Shown here piece after piece: positions 36,001 to 46,211 of a stretch of 64,000 nt of DNA. Under the pieces are notes generated by a model that saw only the letters and a program-made list of their open reading frames with translations, was not told the DNA's origin and did no database searches. How positions within the stretch are numbered: the first letter of the stretch is position 1; each line of letters starts with the position of its first letter. The position numbers and the translations under genes were made by a program. Source of the DNA: Bugulina stolonifera (lineage: Eukaryota; Bryozoa; Gymnolaemata; Cheilostomatida; Bugulidae). The stretch covers positions 17,966,099 through 18,030,098 of the forward strand of contig OW285193.1 in NCBI GenBank assembly GCA_935421135.1. Reading direction: 5' to 3'.

Positions 36001-38977
36001 GAATCTGTTCAAAATCATTGTTTTGCAACAACTCTGCACCATCACAACTCTGTTCGGCTAGGAATGCACGAGACAAAGTATCAGCCAATACAAGCTCTTT
36101 TCCTGGCTTGTATACTAACGAGTAATCATATATTTGATTTCGCAACCTCATTCTCATCAATCTAGGACTCAAGTCATTCAGACCTTTCTTCACAATGGAC
36201 AACAGAGGAAGGTGATCTGTCTCCACTATGACATGCTGGCCATAAATGTACTGGTGAAACCTCCGCAGGCCAAATTGAACGGCTAAGAACTCTTTTTCAA
36301 TTTGAGCATAGCGACGCTGAGTTTCTGTTAATGCACAACTGGCATATTCTACTGGTTGTCCTTCTTGAAGAATGGTAGCTCCCATACCATGCTGACTAGC
36401 ATCAACTGACAATGTCAATGGTAGTAGGGGATCAAAAATCTTAAGAGTGGGACATGAGGCTATGACTGATTTTAGATTTTCAAAAGACTGAGCATGTATG
36501 TCAGTCCAAGACCACTCGACATCTTTTCTCGTTAAATCTCTCAGCGGAGTTGTTAACTCTGATAGATTAGGGCAAAACTTAGCCAGATAGGTAGCCATAC
36601 CCAAAAAACGTCTAATATCCTCCTTGCACTGGGGTGGAGGCATATTAACTACAGCCTCTACTTTGGCCGGATCGGCTTGGATTTTCCCCTCACTGATAAT
36701 GTGCCCAAGGTATTTAAGTTCAGCCTGCCTAAACTTACACTTGGCTTCATTTAGCTTTAGATTGCTCTCTCTACACCTCTCAAGCACTGCCTTGAGGATA
36801 GCATCATGCTCCGTCTCTGTAGGAGCATGTATCAAAATGTCATCTACATAGCATTCTACACCTTGGATATCTTCGAACAACTCTGTCACTGTTCTGGAGA
36901 ATATTTCTGGGCTAGAGGAGATACCATATGGAAGACGTAAAAATCTATACCGACCAAAAGGCGTGGCAAACGTGGTCAACAAACTGCTCTCATGATCTAG
37001 CTCTATCTGCATGAAGCCAGATGTACAATCAAGTGTAGTGAACACTCTAGATTGACCCAATTTAGCAAAAATCTCAGTTGGAGTAGGTAGAGCATAATGT
37101 TCTCTCTTCAGATTTTTATTCAACTCCGAAGGGTCAAGACAAATTCTGAGAGAACCATTGGGTTTCAACACGTTTACAATGGGATGCACCCAATCAGTAG
37201 CCTGCCTTACTTTGGTTATCGTGCCTTGGGACACCATGTGATCAAGCGTCTCTCTAAGCTTATCACGGAGACGGAAAGGCACTCTACGTGCGCTATGAAT
37301 GACAGGTTTAGGATCAGATTTCAACTGTAGAGCATGCCTGCATGGCAACTTGCCAAGACCTTGAAACACATCTGTAAAATCTCTAGCTACCAAATCAGAC
37401 ACCGAATCTGTGACATTAACTAACCCTAGTTCCTTACAACTGGGCAGCCCTAATAATGTGGTTTGGCCTGAGCATGTGTCTACTATAACAAATTCTATTG
37501 AGTAGAATTTTTTGTGTACTTCCACCAGCAGTGTTGTCCTACCTAATACACTTAGTTTGTGACCACTAAATGTCACAAGTGCTTTAGTATGTTTATCAAA
37601 AGAAACTGTGCTACATGATTTTCTACACAAAAATTCAAAAGTTTTCTTAGGCATAACATTGCATGATGCTCCAGTATCTACTTTCAATTGCAGTGGTAGG
37701 TCATTACAAAAAGCATTAATACACCATTCATTAGTAGTATTAGGTTTAGTATTTACTGCAAATGTCACATCATGATCATTCTGCATCTCTGTTAGTTCAT
37801 TGGTGTTGGTCTTAGAAGTACTAACTGTCTTACCTGAGCTTCGGCAAGCTCTAGCGAAGTGGTTTGGCTTATGGCAACTTTTACAAACCTTGCCATATGC
37901 TGGGCATTGTCCTCTGGGATGATCAGTCTTACAGTATTTGCAGTTCTTAACTAAGCCATTGTTAGTGTTTGTAATCTGTTGTGTAGATTTCTTATCAGGC
38001 TTCTGGTAGGTCTGCTTTCGAGTATGCTGCTGTTGTATTGCGTGAACGGACTTCTGGGCTTCGGGTTTCATATCTGACATATATTGTTTTGTGGCTTCTG
38101 CTCTGCGACAAAGTTGTATTACTTTATCTAAGTCTGGGTTACCATCCAAGTTAAAAATGTCCTCACGTACTGTTTGCGAAGTTATACCTGCGACAATTCT
38201 GTCCATCAAAGCATTATCTTTTTCATCTTCATGGAAGTTGCAGGTCGTTATGAGACACCTCAGTGCGGTTAGAAAGTCATCAAATGATTCCGTTTGTTGC
38301 TGTATTCTACTGTGAAATTTAAATCGTTCGAACACTGTTTTTACCTGGGGTGCGAAGTGTGCTGTGAATTTTCCTTTCACGACTGCGACATCCTTTTTCT
38401 GATCTGCTGTAAGGTCAAAGGTTCTGTATATCTCCTGACCCTGTGCTCCTAGCAGTGTCAATAGTGTCGCTACTTGTACCTCCCCCGACTTAGCACTCTT
38501 CTCCGTTGCTACCATGTAGTAGTCGAACTGTTCTAACCATTTCGTCCAACTGCGTGAATTCTCACTGGGGTTACCAGTAGAACTAATAAAGTTACCGGGC
38601 GGGCGTAAACCTTCCGCCATTGTCAATTCTTATATTATAGTCCGTTAATAATGTAATCCATGTGTACCAGCTCCCCTCTTCCTGACACCATGTTATAATG
38701 TTGTATACACTATAAATTTAGTGAGGAGTTGGTTTTGTGTTTGCTATTTATTCTATGTTCCTACATGCTATACATGAATGTTTGACTGTCAGACTAAAAC
38801 TAAAACAGGATGTGTGTGTACAATACCACCAGCAAAACAAGGCTATTAAAATAATATCAGTAGTGTTGTACAAAGCTATTAATACGATATTAGTAAATAA
38901 TGTTCTACATTATAACAACCTACTTACTCAGTAGTACCATCTTTCCATACCTTTGATATCTCCACAGGTAACCCCAT
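30048..38977 (-). CDS. galactose mutarotase-like protein, paralogue B (catalytic Glu lost)
   Basis: Nine exons on the minus strand (38928-38977, 33748-33875, 33415-33563, 33008-33086, 32681-32811, 32290-32469, 31475-31533, 30465-30630, 30048-30125) join in phase to 339 aa. Exon sizes for exons 1-3, the 59-nt exon and the last exon equal those of paralogue A, proving tandem duplication. The 210-nt exon of A is split in B by an extra intron between 33008 and 32811. Fold motifs are kept (GRYSNRVANGKF, HVHGGLVGFDR, LSNHAFFNL, LRPGEEYNHTT). The segment that should read SGFCLETQ is SALCMFCN, so the catalytic Glu is Phe, and the GFDHN His is Val. The reading frame is otherwise intact, which points to a catalytically inactive or altered sugar-binding protein rather than decay. 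Intron 1 contains a full Ty3/gypsy element. Confidence 0.9.
30696..31430. repeat. 23-bp minisatellite with about 181-bp higher-order repeat
   Basis: About 30 copies of a 23-bp unit (core GACCATGACAGGTACCATGTAG) fill most of GALM-B intron 7. A block of variant units including ACCGCCGTAGTGATCATG occurs twice, about 181 bp apart (near 30900-31080 and 31081-31261), showing that groups of units were duplicated together. Long open frames here are artefacts. Confidence 0.93.
31555..31665. repeat. two adjoining palindromes in GALM-B intron 6
   Basis: 31555-31631 is an imperfect palindrome with arms around TGATAATAATTATCA. 31627-31665 is a palindrome with 19-base arms that are perfect by eye and a 1-base centre. 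They overlap by a few bases. Either could form a hairpin or cruciform. Confidence 0.85.
32022..32128. repeat. 36-bp tandem repeat, 3 copies
   Basis: Three near-identical units containing ATAACTGTTTATACAGAGCC lie in GALM-B intron 6 (between the 32290 and 31533 exons). Confidence 0.85.
34204..34208. repeat. target-site duplication of the LTR element (left)
   Basis: ACCTA immediately precedes the left LTR and matches ACCTA at 38918-38922 immediately after the right LTR. A 5-bp duplication is typical for Ty3/gypsy integrases. Confidence 0.92.
34209..34435 (-). repeat. 3' LTR of Ty3/gypsy element
   Basis: A 227-bp LTR starting TG and ending CA. By eye it is identical to the copy at 38691-38917. 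Relative to the element's minus-strand coding direction this is the 3' LTR. The adjoining purine run on the minus strand (GAGAAAGGAGA, just inside at 34436-34446) fits a polypurine tract. Confidence 0.94.
34616..38626 (-). CDS. gag-pol polyprotein of the Ty3/gypsy element
   Basis: A single 1336-residue frame. Residues 1-190 are Gag capsid-like. Two CCHC zinc knuckles lie at about 229-261, the first with one residue fewer between its second Cys and its His. The aspartic protease motif DTG is at 317-319. Reverse transcriptase spans about 430-640, with YVDD at 593-596. RNase H spans about 735-860, with acidic residues near 742, 778 and 804. Integrase has an HHCC zinc-binding module (about 962-998) and a DDE core with Asp 1026, Asp 1079 and Glu 1115. 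The tail is Ser/Pro-rich and I see no clear chromodomain. Gag and Pol are fused with no stop or frameshift between them, so the Gag:Pol ratio must be set by another means than recoding. No disabling lesion is apparent. Confidence 0.95.
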   Translation of the reverse strand: MTMAEGLRPPGNFISSTGNPSENSRSWTKWLEQFDYYMVATEKSAKSGEVQVATLLTLLGAQGQEIYRTFDLTADQKKDVAVVKGKFTAHFAPQVKTVFERFKFHSRIQQQTESFDDFLTALRCLITTCNFHEDEKDNALMDRIVAGITSQTVREDIFNLDGNPDLDKVIQLCRRAEATKQYMSDMKPEAQKSVHAIQQQHTRKQTYQKPDKKSTQQITNTNNGLVKNCKYCKTDHPRGQCPAYGKVCKSCHKPNHFARACRSSGKTVSTSKTNTNELTEMQNDHDVTFAVNTKPNTTNEWCINAFCNDLPLQLKVDTGASCNVMPKKTFEFLCRKSCSTVSFDKHTKALVTFSGHKLSVLGRTTLLVEVHKKFYSIEFVIVDTCSGQTTLLGLPSCKELGLVNVTDSVSDLVARDFTDVFQGLGKLPCRHALQLKSDPKPVIHSARRVPFRLRDKLRETLDHMVSQGTITKVRQATDWVHPIVNVLKPNGSLRICLDPSELNKNLKREHYALPTPTEIFAKLGQSRVFTTLDCTSGFMQIELDHESSLLTTFATPFGRYRFLRLPYGISSSPEIFSRTVTELFEDIQGVECYVDDILIHAPTETEHDAILKAVLERCRESNLKLNEAKCKFRQAELKYLGHIISEGKIQADPAKVEAVVNMPPPQCKEDIRRFLGMATYLAKFCPNLSELTTPLRDLTRKDVEWSWTDIHAQSFENLKSVIASCPTLKIFDPLLPLTLSVDASQHGMGATILQEGQPVEYASCALTETQRRYAQIEKEFLAVQFGLRRFHQYIYGQHVIVETDHLPLLSIVKKGLNDLSPRLMRMRLRNQIYDYSLVYKPGKELVLADTLSRAFLAEQSCDGAELLQNNDFEQIQAVTQGILTGPTFKGRLQTAVKSDPTMQILISHIEDGWPMQKKFCLDILKPYWTVRHDLTVYDGLKLRGNQIVIPVSMQKEVANLIHAGHLGTSKCIERAKCAVYWPGYHSQIKDLVDGCGICQENMRANASTNLEYFEIPEYPMQSVSMDVFELNGVQYLVTVDRYSKWPCCNELKTGRSSEMISLLRRQFLDFGKPEILISDNATCFTSYEFKCFMEDNEIKHVTTSPYYSQSNGLAERMNQTIKNSLQKAFESNQSLFDVLFTLRSTPIGDNLPSPAVLLQARNLRGGLHCAPAQLKHKHLNLNEIEDIFMKRQARTTFNSSTGKPAVQFYVGLKVWLKLSHRNWIEGEIVELAQTPRSFYIQLNDGRVFRRNQKYLRLRKPVNTSSSEKVSVQPSQSAIPVSPPSNLETSRRSQPASSQVVSNSTNNTPSVQTQPHSGPHTITRSGRVSKPPVRYGS
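38691..38917 (-). repeat. 5' LTR of Ty3/gypsy element
   Basis: A 227-bp LTR matching 34209-34435 base for base as read. In the element's direction it should carry the promoter and start of the genomic RNA. ACCTA at 38918-38922 is the right copy of the target duplication. Confidence 0.94.
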
Positions 38978-39929
38978 ACTAATTGCTGTAAAATGATGCA
39001 TACTTATAGAGATCAGTGTCTTCCATAAAAGTACAATGATAGTTTAACTTGGTGGATGTTGTGCAATTATATGGAAAAAAAGAACTCTAAAATTATGTAA
39101 CCTTGTGGCAAGTAATGAAATACACCACTTCACAATTAATAACTCTGAAATGTTGTATACCTCAAGTTATCACAAGTTATTCTGTGAACAGTTGCTTACC
39201 CTGGTATAAGCTAATGTATTGTGAGTTATGGCCTATACAAGCACTGCTTAGTAGGTCTGCTAAATACTACAGTATGATATAATAGAGTGGTATTTAGATA
39301 AGTCTATGATGACCTATTGTACATGTGACAGTTTAAGGTCATATTTAACACTATGCAATGCAAATACAGTACACATAGAATTGGTACCTGGGAATAGGAG
39401 TGCATTGCTAAGTCATGAGAAATAGCATTCAGCACTAGTTTGTACATAATTAACATCAGAGCCCATAGCTGACTGTATTCTCATTATCAATGATCTAAGA
39501 ATCTAAAATAAACATTCGAGTATTCAACATACATGTAGCTAAATATATCCTCTGTAAGTAGCAATTGTATTTAACCAGTACAGATTCCCTTTGGTCATTT
39601 TTTAAACCTAACCCAACTTGACTACAGACTTAAATTGCTGACAGCACACAGGATATTTAAAAACAATGATAACGTACGTCAATCTGATCAGCACGCTATA
39701 ACCCTAGAGGCAAAATAACTGCGCTTGATGTTTGGATATCAATGCTTTTAGTGATGATGCATCATAGGATATCTCATTTAGAAAACAAATTGGTGCCTAT
39801 TCAGAAACTTGTTTGCAACCTAGTCACTGGTGTGTGTCCTGTTATGCTTAATCTACATACATGTAGGCTACTTGAGATTACAATCTATGTCAGAAAATTG
39901 TTGTGAAAAAGAATCGATGAAGCAGTGAT
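38978..39929. other. upstream part of divergent intergenic region
   Basis: This lies between the GALM-B start codon (minus) and PAK1IP1 (plus, 41282). It should include the GALM-B promoter. I see no exon and no strong repeat here. Confidence 0.4.
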
Positions 39930-40740
39930 AAAGTGAGGAACCCTTTTTACTTCGCACTTGTTCTGAGACTTGTGGCTGGCTGGTGTATTATACTATCACA
40001 AGAACTGGGTGCGTGTCCTCGGCAGGTGGGATCTCCCTTAACAAGCTTCTTCTTGAAGATCTCTACATGTACATCTCTTGCAGAGTTGCCAAGCGAAGTT
40101 TTTCTTTGGTTTCTGTAACTGCTTCTCCAACTTCTATGTTAGAACTGAATCAAACAGCCATGTTCTGTACCAATTCTATGGCTTCCACTTTACAACCTGT
40201 AGGGTCCCATGCAGCAGAGACATAATCCAAATATATAGTAAGCAGAAAGATTTGTAGGAAATTCGGCTTCTTAGGCGCCTGGTAGAGTGCTCAATGAATT
40301 GTTGTTTGACATTGCTAATATTGTTTGTAATGTGAATGCCAACTTTGAAGAGTAAAACAAAGATAGGCTATGTGAAGCTATTAGTGTGTTCTACAGCAGA
40401 ACCATCATTCAGATATTTGGGCATAGCATTTTGGGGCATAAATATTGAAATTTTGCCTTTGTTGGTTCTAAAGTTGATCTTTGTTGCTGACGCCCGCCTA
40501 CCCAGTCAGTCTCAATTTGTTTGAAATATTTGCCCATTGCTTGGAGCAGGGACAATATGATACATTAGCTTATCATCAGCAAACAGTTTGACAGAGCAGT
40601 CAACACAGTCAGGGAGGTCTTTTATGTACGCTAGGAATTATACTTGGCCGAAGACAGAACCCTGGGGTATGTACTGGTAAACTGGTTGCTTGAAGGGCTA
40701 CAGACGAAACTGAAACTTCCCATTACTTAGGGTATGGCAG
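39930..40740 (-). pseudogene. degraded non-LTR retrotransposon (LINE) reverse transcriptase fragment
   Basis: Read on the minus strand, the segment near 40670-40550 gives a PQGSV-like motif, then YIKDLPDCVDCSVKLFADD, the FADD catalytic motif region of Jockey/CR1-type reverse transcriptases. Further on is a LDYVSAAWDP-like stretch near 40240-40200, typical of the C-terminal domain of the same proteins. Frames shift and stops interrupt it, so it is a dead 5'- and 3'-truncated remnant. Assignment to a LINE clade is not possible by eye. Confidence 0.7.
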
Positions 40741-41281
40741 ATTACAGACCAAATCAACATTAAAAACTATGATAACTGGAAATAATCATAGCTAATAAAA
40801 ATATTATTCGGAGTTGCCTCACCTTGATCTAGACAGGAACAGGAAACTACTTCTAACCACAATAAAAATACGATATGGCTGGACATATCTTTTGCAATGC
40901 CAATAAGTGATAGCTAACAAACGTACAGCTATCTACCATTGAAACAAAATAACTTAATAATGTTTTTATTAAATTATGCAAGAAATATGAACTGGTGAAA
41001 CGGAAATTGTTTAAAACATAAGCAGCGTGAATCGCTTTGACAATTTTCTCTGCCGTCAGTCTAGATACGTTTCGCCTAAAGTAGCATTTATCAAAGCCTA
41101 GAGATCCTTGTCTAGTGCATTATAGACGAAGTTCCTGATTATGTAAAACTAAATCTATCATCGGGGTTTTCGGTAAAATGCATAGAGTTATCTCTGGGGT
41201 GTTACCTCTATGGTAAAATGTTTCGATATACTCTATAGAGGCCAAATATTTTGTAAAGGTACTTTGGCTAAGGGTTACAAA

Positions 41282-44200
41282 ATGGCAGCTTCCATCAATA
41301 GTCATGCCGAGGGACTCGAAATTGAAATAATTGTAGGATCATACGAACAAGTTTTGTTTGGATATGCTCTAACCATAACCAATGATGCAGCGAGTCTCAG
41401 CCTTTCTTTTACAGACAAAACACACTGTGGGTCAGTTCGTGCGGTAGCAGCCTCTTCCAGCAAATTACTGGCTTCAGGGTCAACGGATGAAGTTATTCAG
41501 TTGTTTGACCTGCAAACCAGGCATGAAGCAGGGACACTGATGAAGCACAGTGGAACTATTACTAACATTGAATTTTATGACGAGTTTATGATCTCTTCAG
41601 ACGATAGTGGTATAATTTGTATTTGGAAAATTCTTGGGAGATCATATGAATGCATGAAAACCCTTTCAGGTCATAAAGGTTCCGTTGTAAATTTTGCTAT
41701 TCACCCTTCAGGCAAGCTTCTGCTTTCGGTAGGGCATGACAAAACATTGCGCACATGGAACTTAGTGACTGCTAAGAGAGCATACACAACTAATACAACA
41801 TCCATAGTCGATATTATACAATGGTCTCCCGATGGCGAACGATACATCCTGTGTTACAATGGAAAAATTGATGTGTGCTTGATATCAAATGCTGCCCCCA
41901 TCCTTTCTGTGAAGTTATCAGGGAAAGGCCACTCATTGGGTTTTTTGACAAAAGATGTTTTGGCTGTTGGTTGCGAAGGTGGCTCACTAGCCTTCCTCAA
42001 CATCACTGCTGGTATCATAGTTCATGAATACAAAGTTGATTGTAATAGAATCAAATGCATCAGTGTTAAAAAGTTAGAAAAAGGCAAATCTCTTATTGCT
42101 CTCACTACAAATGATGGCGTTATTGAGCTGCTTATGGTTCAAATAAAGAACAACAGTGTGACAACGTCCCTGATCGCTGCCACCAAAACTGTGCTTAGAC
42201 CAATATGTATGGAGCTAGTAGTGAGCACAGGGGAGAGACCTACTGATGAGAATAAGTCATCAGAAAAGGTAGGTAGAGACTAGAAGAAGAGAGTGAAGTC
42301 TGTTTTTATGGCAATCGCAAACAGCTTTATGCCCATGCCTGAAGCCCTGAAGTAGTCTTTCGTGCCAGGACTTTATAGTCATAGCAAAAATCCAGATTGT
42401 AAATCTCATATCTGTTGATTGAAATAATTAATGTCTTGCACAGTGACGACCATTTCTTTTTCTGGTCATTTCAGATCGCTGAAGATGTCTCTGAACACTC
42501 TACTGCAATCGGTAAAAAGAAGATAAAGAAGAAAACACTTGACAAATCAGACCCCAGTTTGTCGGATGACAAGCCTTCCTTGGAAGCTGCAGGTAAGAAG
42601 ATTTGTCTGTCATTGAATAGATCTACAGCGTAAGGTAGCGAGCTATATGCACCATGTAGACTAACACACAGCCTCCCCTTGCTTGGTGGTTCGTGGTTCC
42701 TAAATGTCGTTGCGGTCAAATTTATTAAGCTGTTGTCTTCCCTCTCAAAAATTGCTATTATTAGAATCTACTAAAATTTGTCAACAACCTTAGGTCTACT
42801 GCATGCCCCCACGCCGTAGGCTATGTGATTCTGGATCACCTGTATAGGCCCACTCACTGTCTATTTCGTCTCTGTTCTTTTTGTGTGATACACTTTTTTC
42901 CACTTTTGCTTCCCAAATATTGCTTTGGTAAAAATATGGGCCTAGTCATTGTTTCCAAGTCACTCCCCTGATGACAAGACCATTATTTGGGAACTGAACT
43001 ACTAAGAGTTATTTATTTTAATTTATCAGTTTAAACAGCTTAAATTTAAAACTATAAATTTATTAGTCTGTAAAAAACTAGTGTAAAATGATTTTTGTAA
43101 TTGAAGTTATCTTCTCTCTCTGTAATCTGAGTTGCCTGACTGGATGTCCTTTTCCCTAATCAATGACCAGCATTAGCAGGCTTCCCGGAAAACTAGAGTA
43201 TTTCAATGGTGATATCTTTGCTATGAAAATGATTTAAATATTCTAAAGTTTGTTTTTGTTAAAAAAAGCATTCAACTAGCAAGAATTGAATTCGATCTGT
43301 CGCACCCTGGAAGACAATTAGATAAAAATGTTAGAAGAAACCAACATTGAATTACATGCCGTGAGTCGACTGGTAGTCGATTAAATGTGTGCAAGTAGAC
43401 TGGGACCTCACCTGACCCTGCACCAAATTCTAAATGTCAATGAATGACACTGCATTAAATGGTTTATATGCATCAACAGTCACTTATCGAAGACCATCAA
43501 TGCTGCTCATTATACATGTACAAGGCTAGGCTGTTTCTGCTGTATCTAATTCCTAAACAGCACTGACTGATTTAATTCTATTATGTGATGAATTAAATTC
43601 CTCTGGGAGTGAGAGTCATTAGAGGGGCATCAATTAGCACAATCTAGACAGCGGGCTGATGCTTTCTAGGAATATATCAGCCTATTACTACGATATTGTA
43701 CGTGTCTAATTTCTAATTCGTTCACTCACTGCTTTGGTGTCTAGGACTAGCTCTATAGTTAGTTGTAAACAGACATTAATTATTTTAGTAGCCTATTGAG
43801 GGTCTAATATTATTTTCTGCTACTATCATCTGGAAAAAGTTTGCCTCTAAAACTCCCAAAACACATTAATCGGTTGAATGTGTCCCAAGATATGCGTTGT
43901 ATAAATGACATGACTACTGGGATAATCATTAATTCGAGTTCTATCCTCCAGTTTGAACTTGACACTGAGTAATCAGAGGTATCCAATCAGTTCTAAATAT
44001 TATTACAGTCAATGGTATCCTGGAATCCCATACGGTTAGCACACGCATGTTCAGAATATTATATCAGGAGAAGATAAATTCTCGGTTACGACTTAGAGTA
44101 TTAGCACATATGAACGATTAGTTTACTGGTTTGAGCTGCTACTTCGATTCATTGAAGTAATCGCTAAGTCAGTCTTCATCGAACTACAAGAACTAAATAT

Positions 44201-46211
44201 TAGGACCTTCTCATTGCCTCAGTTGACTAAAATGCTGTTGTTTGACACCATCAGTTTTCATGATTGCCAGAGTAGGGAGGGGATTTTATTTTTATTGTGA
44301 GTGCCTGGTGGATATTGTATTTCAGTAGACAGTCTCCTTTTAATAATTAAACAATTTTATTTGATATTTTAATTTGTTCTCTACCTTGTGCAGCATCCTA
44401 TATTTAGAATGCACTTGATTTGAATCACAGGACATAGTACATCACAGAGCCGTATTACAGAATGCTGTATTACTTATTTACTTTGTAAACTAAATACCCA
44501 AACAGTAAATAGAGGCCTGTATAATAATATCAAAGTGCTGACAAAGTTAATGATTCTTTTATTGTTATGGAAATGTTTTGTACAAGATATCAGGCATGTA
44601 TCAGAGTAATAACACTACGCAATACTGGTAATGTGATGTCATGCAACACTGATCAATAAATAGATAGCAAATCACATGCTAGCGCTAGTTCCTCGGTACC
44701 TCTACATCATAGTTTACATACAATAACATCCTGTATAATACCTCTGTATATAAGAAGGGGATAATCTACATGACTTGGCATTAATACTTAGACTACAGCT
44801 GGGTGTTGGCACTGGGTAAGCTGATTATATATAGAGCTAGTTTCACTTTATTTGGACTCCACTATGTTATCTCTCTATCATATCAGTAGCCTACAAGATG
44901 CTCATTCTCATAGCATTAACACTGAACTGCAAGAGTACAATTACAGTGATGGTTGTTTTTTCTTAATTTTTGTTTTTGTCATAGAAAATTCACACAGTTA
45001 TGCAATTATTATAAATCATTTTTAGTTTATTTCTGGTCAAGTCATTCTATACCTGGCAAGGAAGAATCTTTTGGTCAGGGTTTTCAAAATATTTCCCAAC
45101 TTCTGTTTAGCTTAGCCTACTTGTACATTGGTCTATGCTTGAAGTTCTGCATTATCAGAATTTTTAGAAAGACAGTTTCTGATTAGTTTATTCTGTTTCT
45201 CTTCTTAGAAGACGTTTCTCCAAAACCAGGGAAGAAAAGGAAGCTCTCTAAACAGACAAAGACAAGTCCTGCACCAGAAATGGACAAGATTAAGAAGATG
45301 GTGGGTGGTAAAAGTAAGGAGACTAAATCAGAGAATGGAGAAGTGAAGCATAAGGTAAGCGAAGTAGTCCTAGACTCTGCTATAGATCATGGGACTGCAT
45401 TGGGACTGCATGTCACACAGTATGGTCACACCTAAACTAATGGGAGAGCTATTTAGAACCATTCTGTTAGCCAAGCTCTCCTATCCAAGCTATGAAGTAT
45501 GGCCTTAGATGTTTTGTTTGCTACTTCCTGGCCCTGGTCTACATTATCCAAGTGTGCATTCACACTGACCTATTGAGACCATAGAATTCAATTACTTCTG
45601 GTTGAATAAATGTGATGGTGCATTAGTATATTATATTAGTATATTAGTATGTTTTGTTTACAAAAATATGAACAACAGGACAGGCTGACAACAACAACAG
45701 TGATTAAAAATATTTTATTTTGTTGCCAGCACCCTGCTGTCGGTCATCTAAACAATTAATCATAGGTCAACTTTCAATTTACATTCATTTGGTTTATCAT
45801 ACATGAGCCTGTACTGTTTATTTTATGTTGATACCTCCATCTGCCTGAACAATGGATTAGAATGATTTACTATACAATCATATCATGAATACTTCTATCT
45901 ATAATAACAGTCATGATATATAAGCTACGTAGTTGTAGCCTAGTTAACCCACCAGCTCCAATCTAGAAGCTGCTACAAAACAGCTTTCGTCTAACCAAAG
46001 GTAGAATTCAACCAGGGGCGGTAATTTTAACATAAACTTCAGTAATATCCGAGGCAGTGCCCTATTAGTAAGCTTATCTCAATATTTGTAGAGACACATG
46101 AAACCAGTAGACAGCATGAAGATAACCAAACAGAAGTTCTCCAATCAGAAGAAGCAGCACGCTAGACATCATGACACTCGAATCACGGAGGAAGAGGCGG
46201 AGTCTACCTAG
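41282..46211 (+). CDS. PAK1IP1: PAK1-interacting protein 1 (WD40, ribosome biogenesis)
   Basis: The metazoan counterpart of yeast Mak11: a nucleolar WD40 protein needed for large ribosomal subunit assembly and described as a PAK1 regulator in vertebrates. Four exons (41282-42268, 42475-42592, 45209-45354, 46092-46211) join in phase to 456 aa (human about 392). WD repeats fill exon 1. The strongest signature is residues 130-161, including GHKGSVVNFAIHPSGK and SVGHDKTLRTWNL, preceded by GSYEQVLFGYAL at about 19-30. Exons 2-4 encode a Lys/Ser-rich basic tail with KKKIKKK and GKKRKL, expected for nucleolar localisation. The ATG at 41282 (AAAATGGCA) was chosen; the frame stays open to an ATG at 41210, which would add 24 residues. 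Intron 2 (2.6 kb) has no visible gene. Confidence 0.93.

Larger units (their letters stand above)
34209..38917 (-). mobile_element. complete Ty3/gypsy LTR retrotransposon
   Basis: A 4709-bp element with two LTRs identical by eye, TG...CA termini, a 5-bp target duplication (ACCTA) and one uninterrupted gag-pol frame. The order protease, reverse transcriptase, RNase H, integrase places it in Ty3/gypsy (Metaviridae-type). On the minus strand the 5' LTR (38691-38917) is followed at once by TGGTGTCAGGAAGAG, the expected position of the tRNA primer-binding site. It lies in GALM-B intron 1, in the same orientation as that gene, a few bases from the exon 1 donor. LTR identity implies a recent insertion. 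No envelope frame is visible. Confidence 0.95.
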
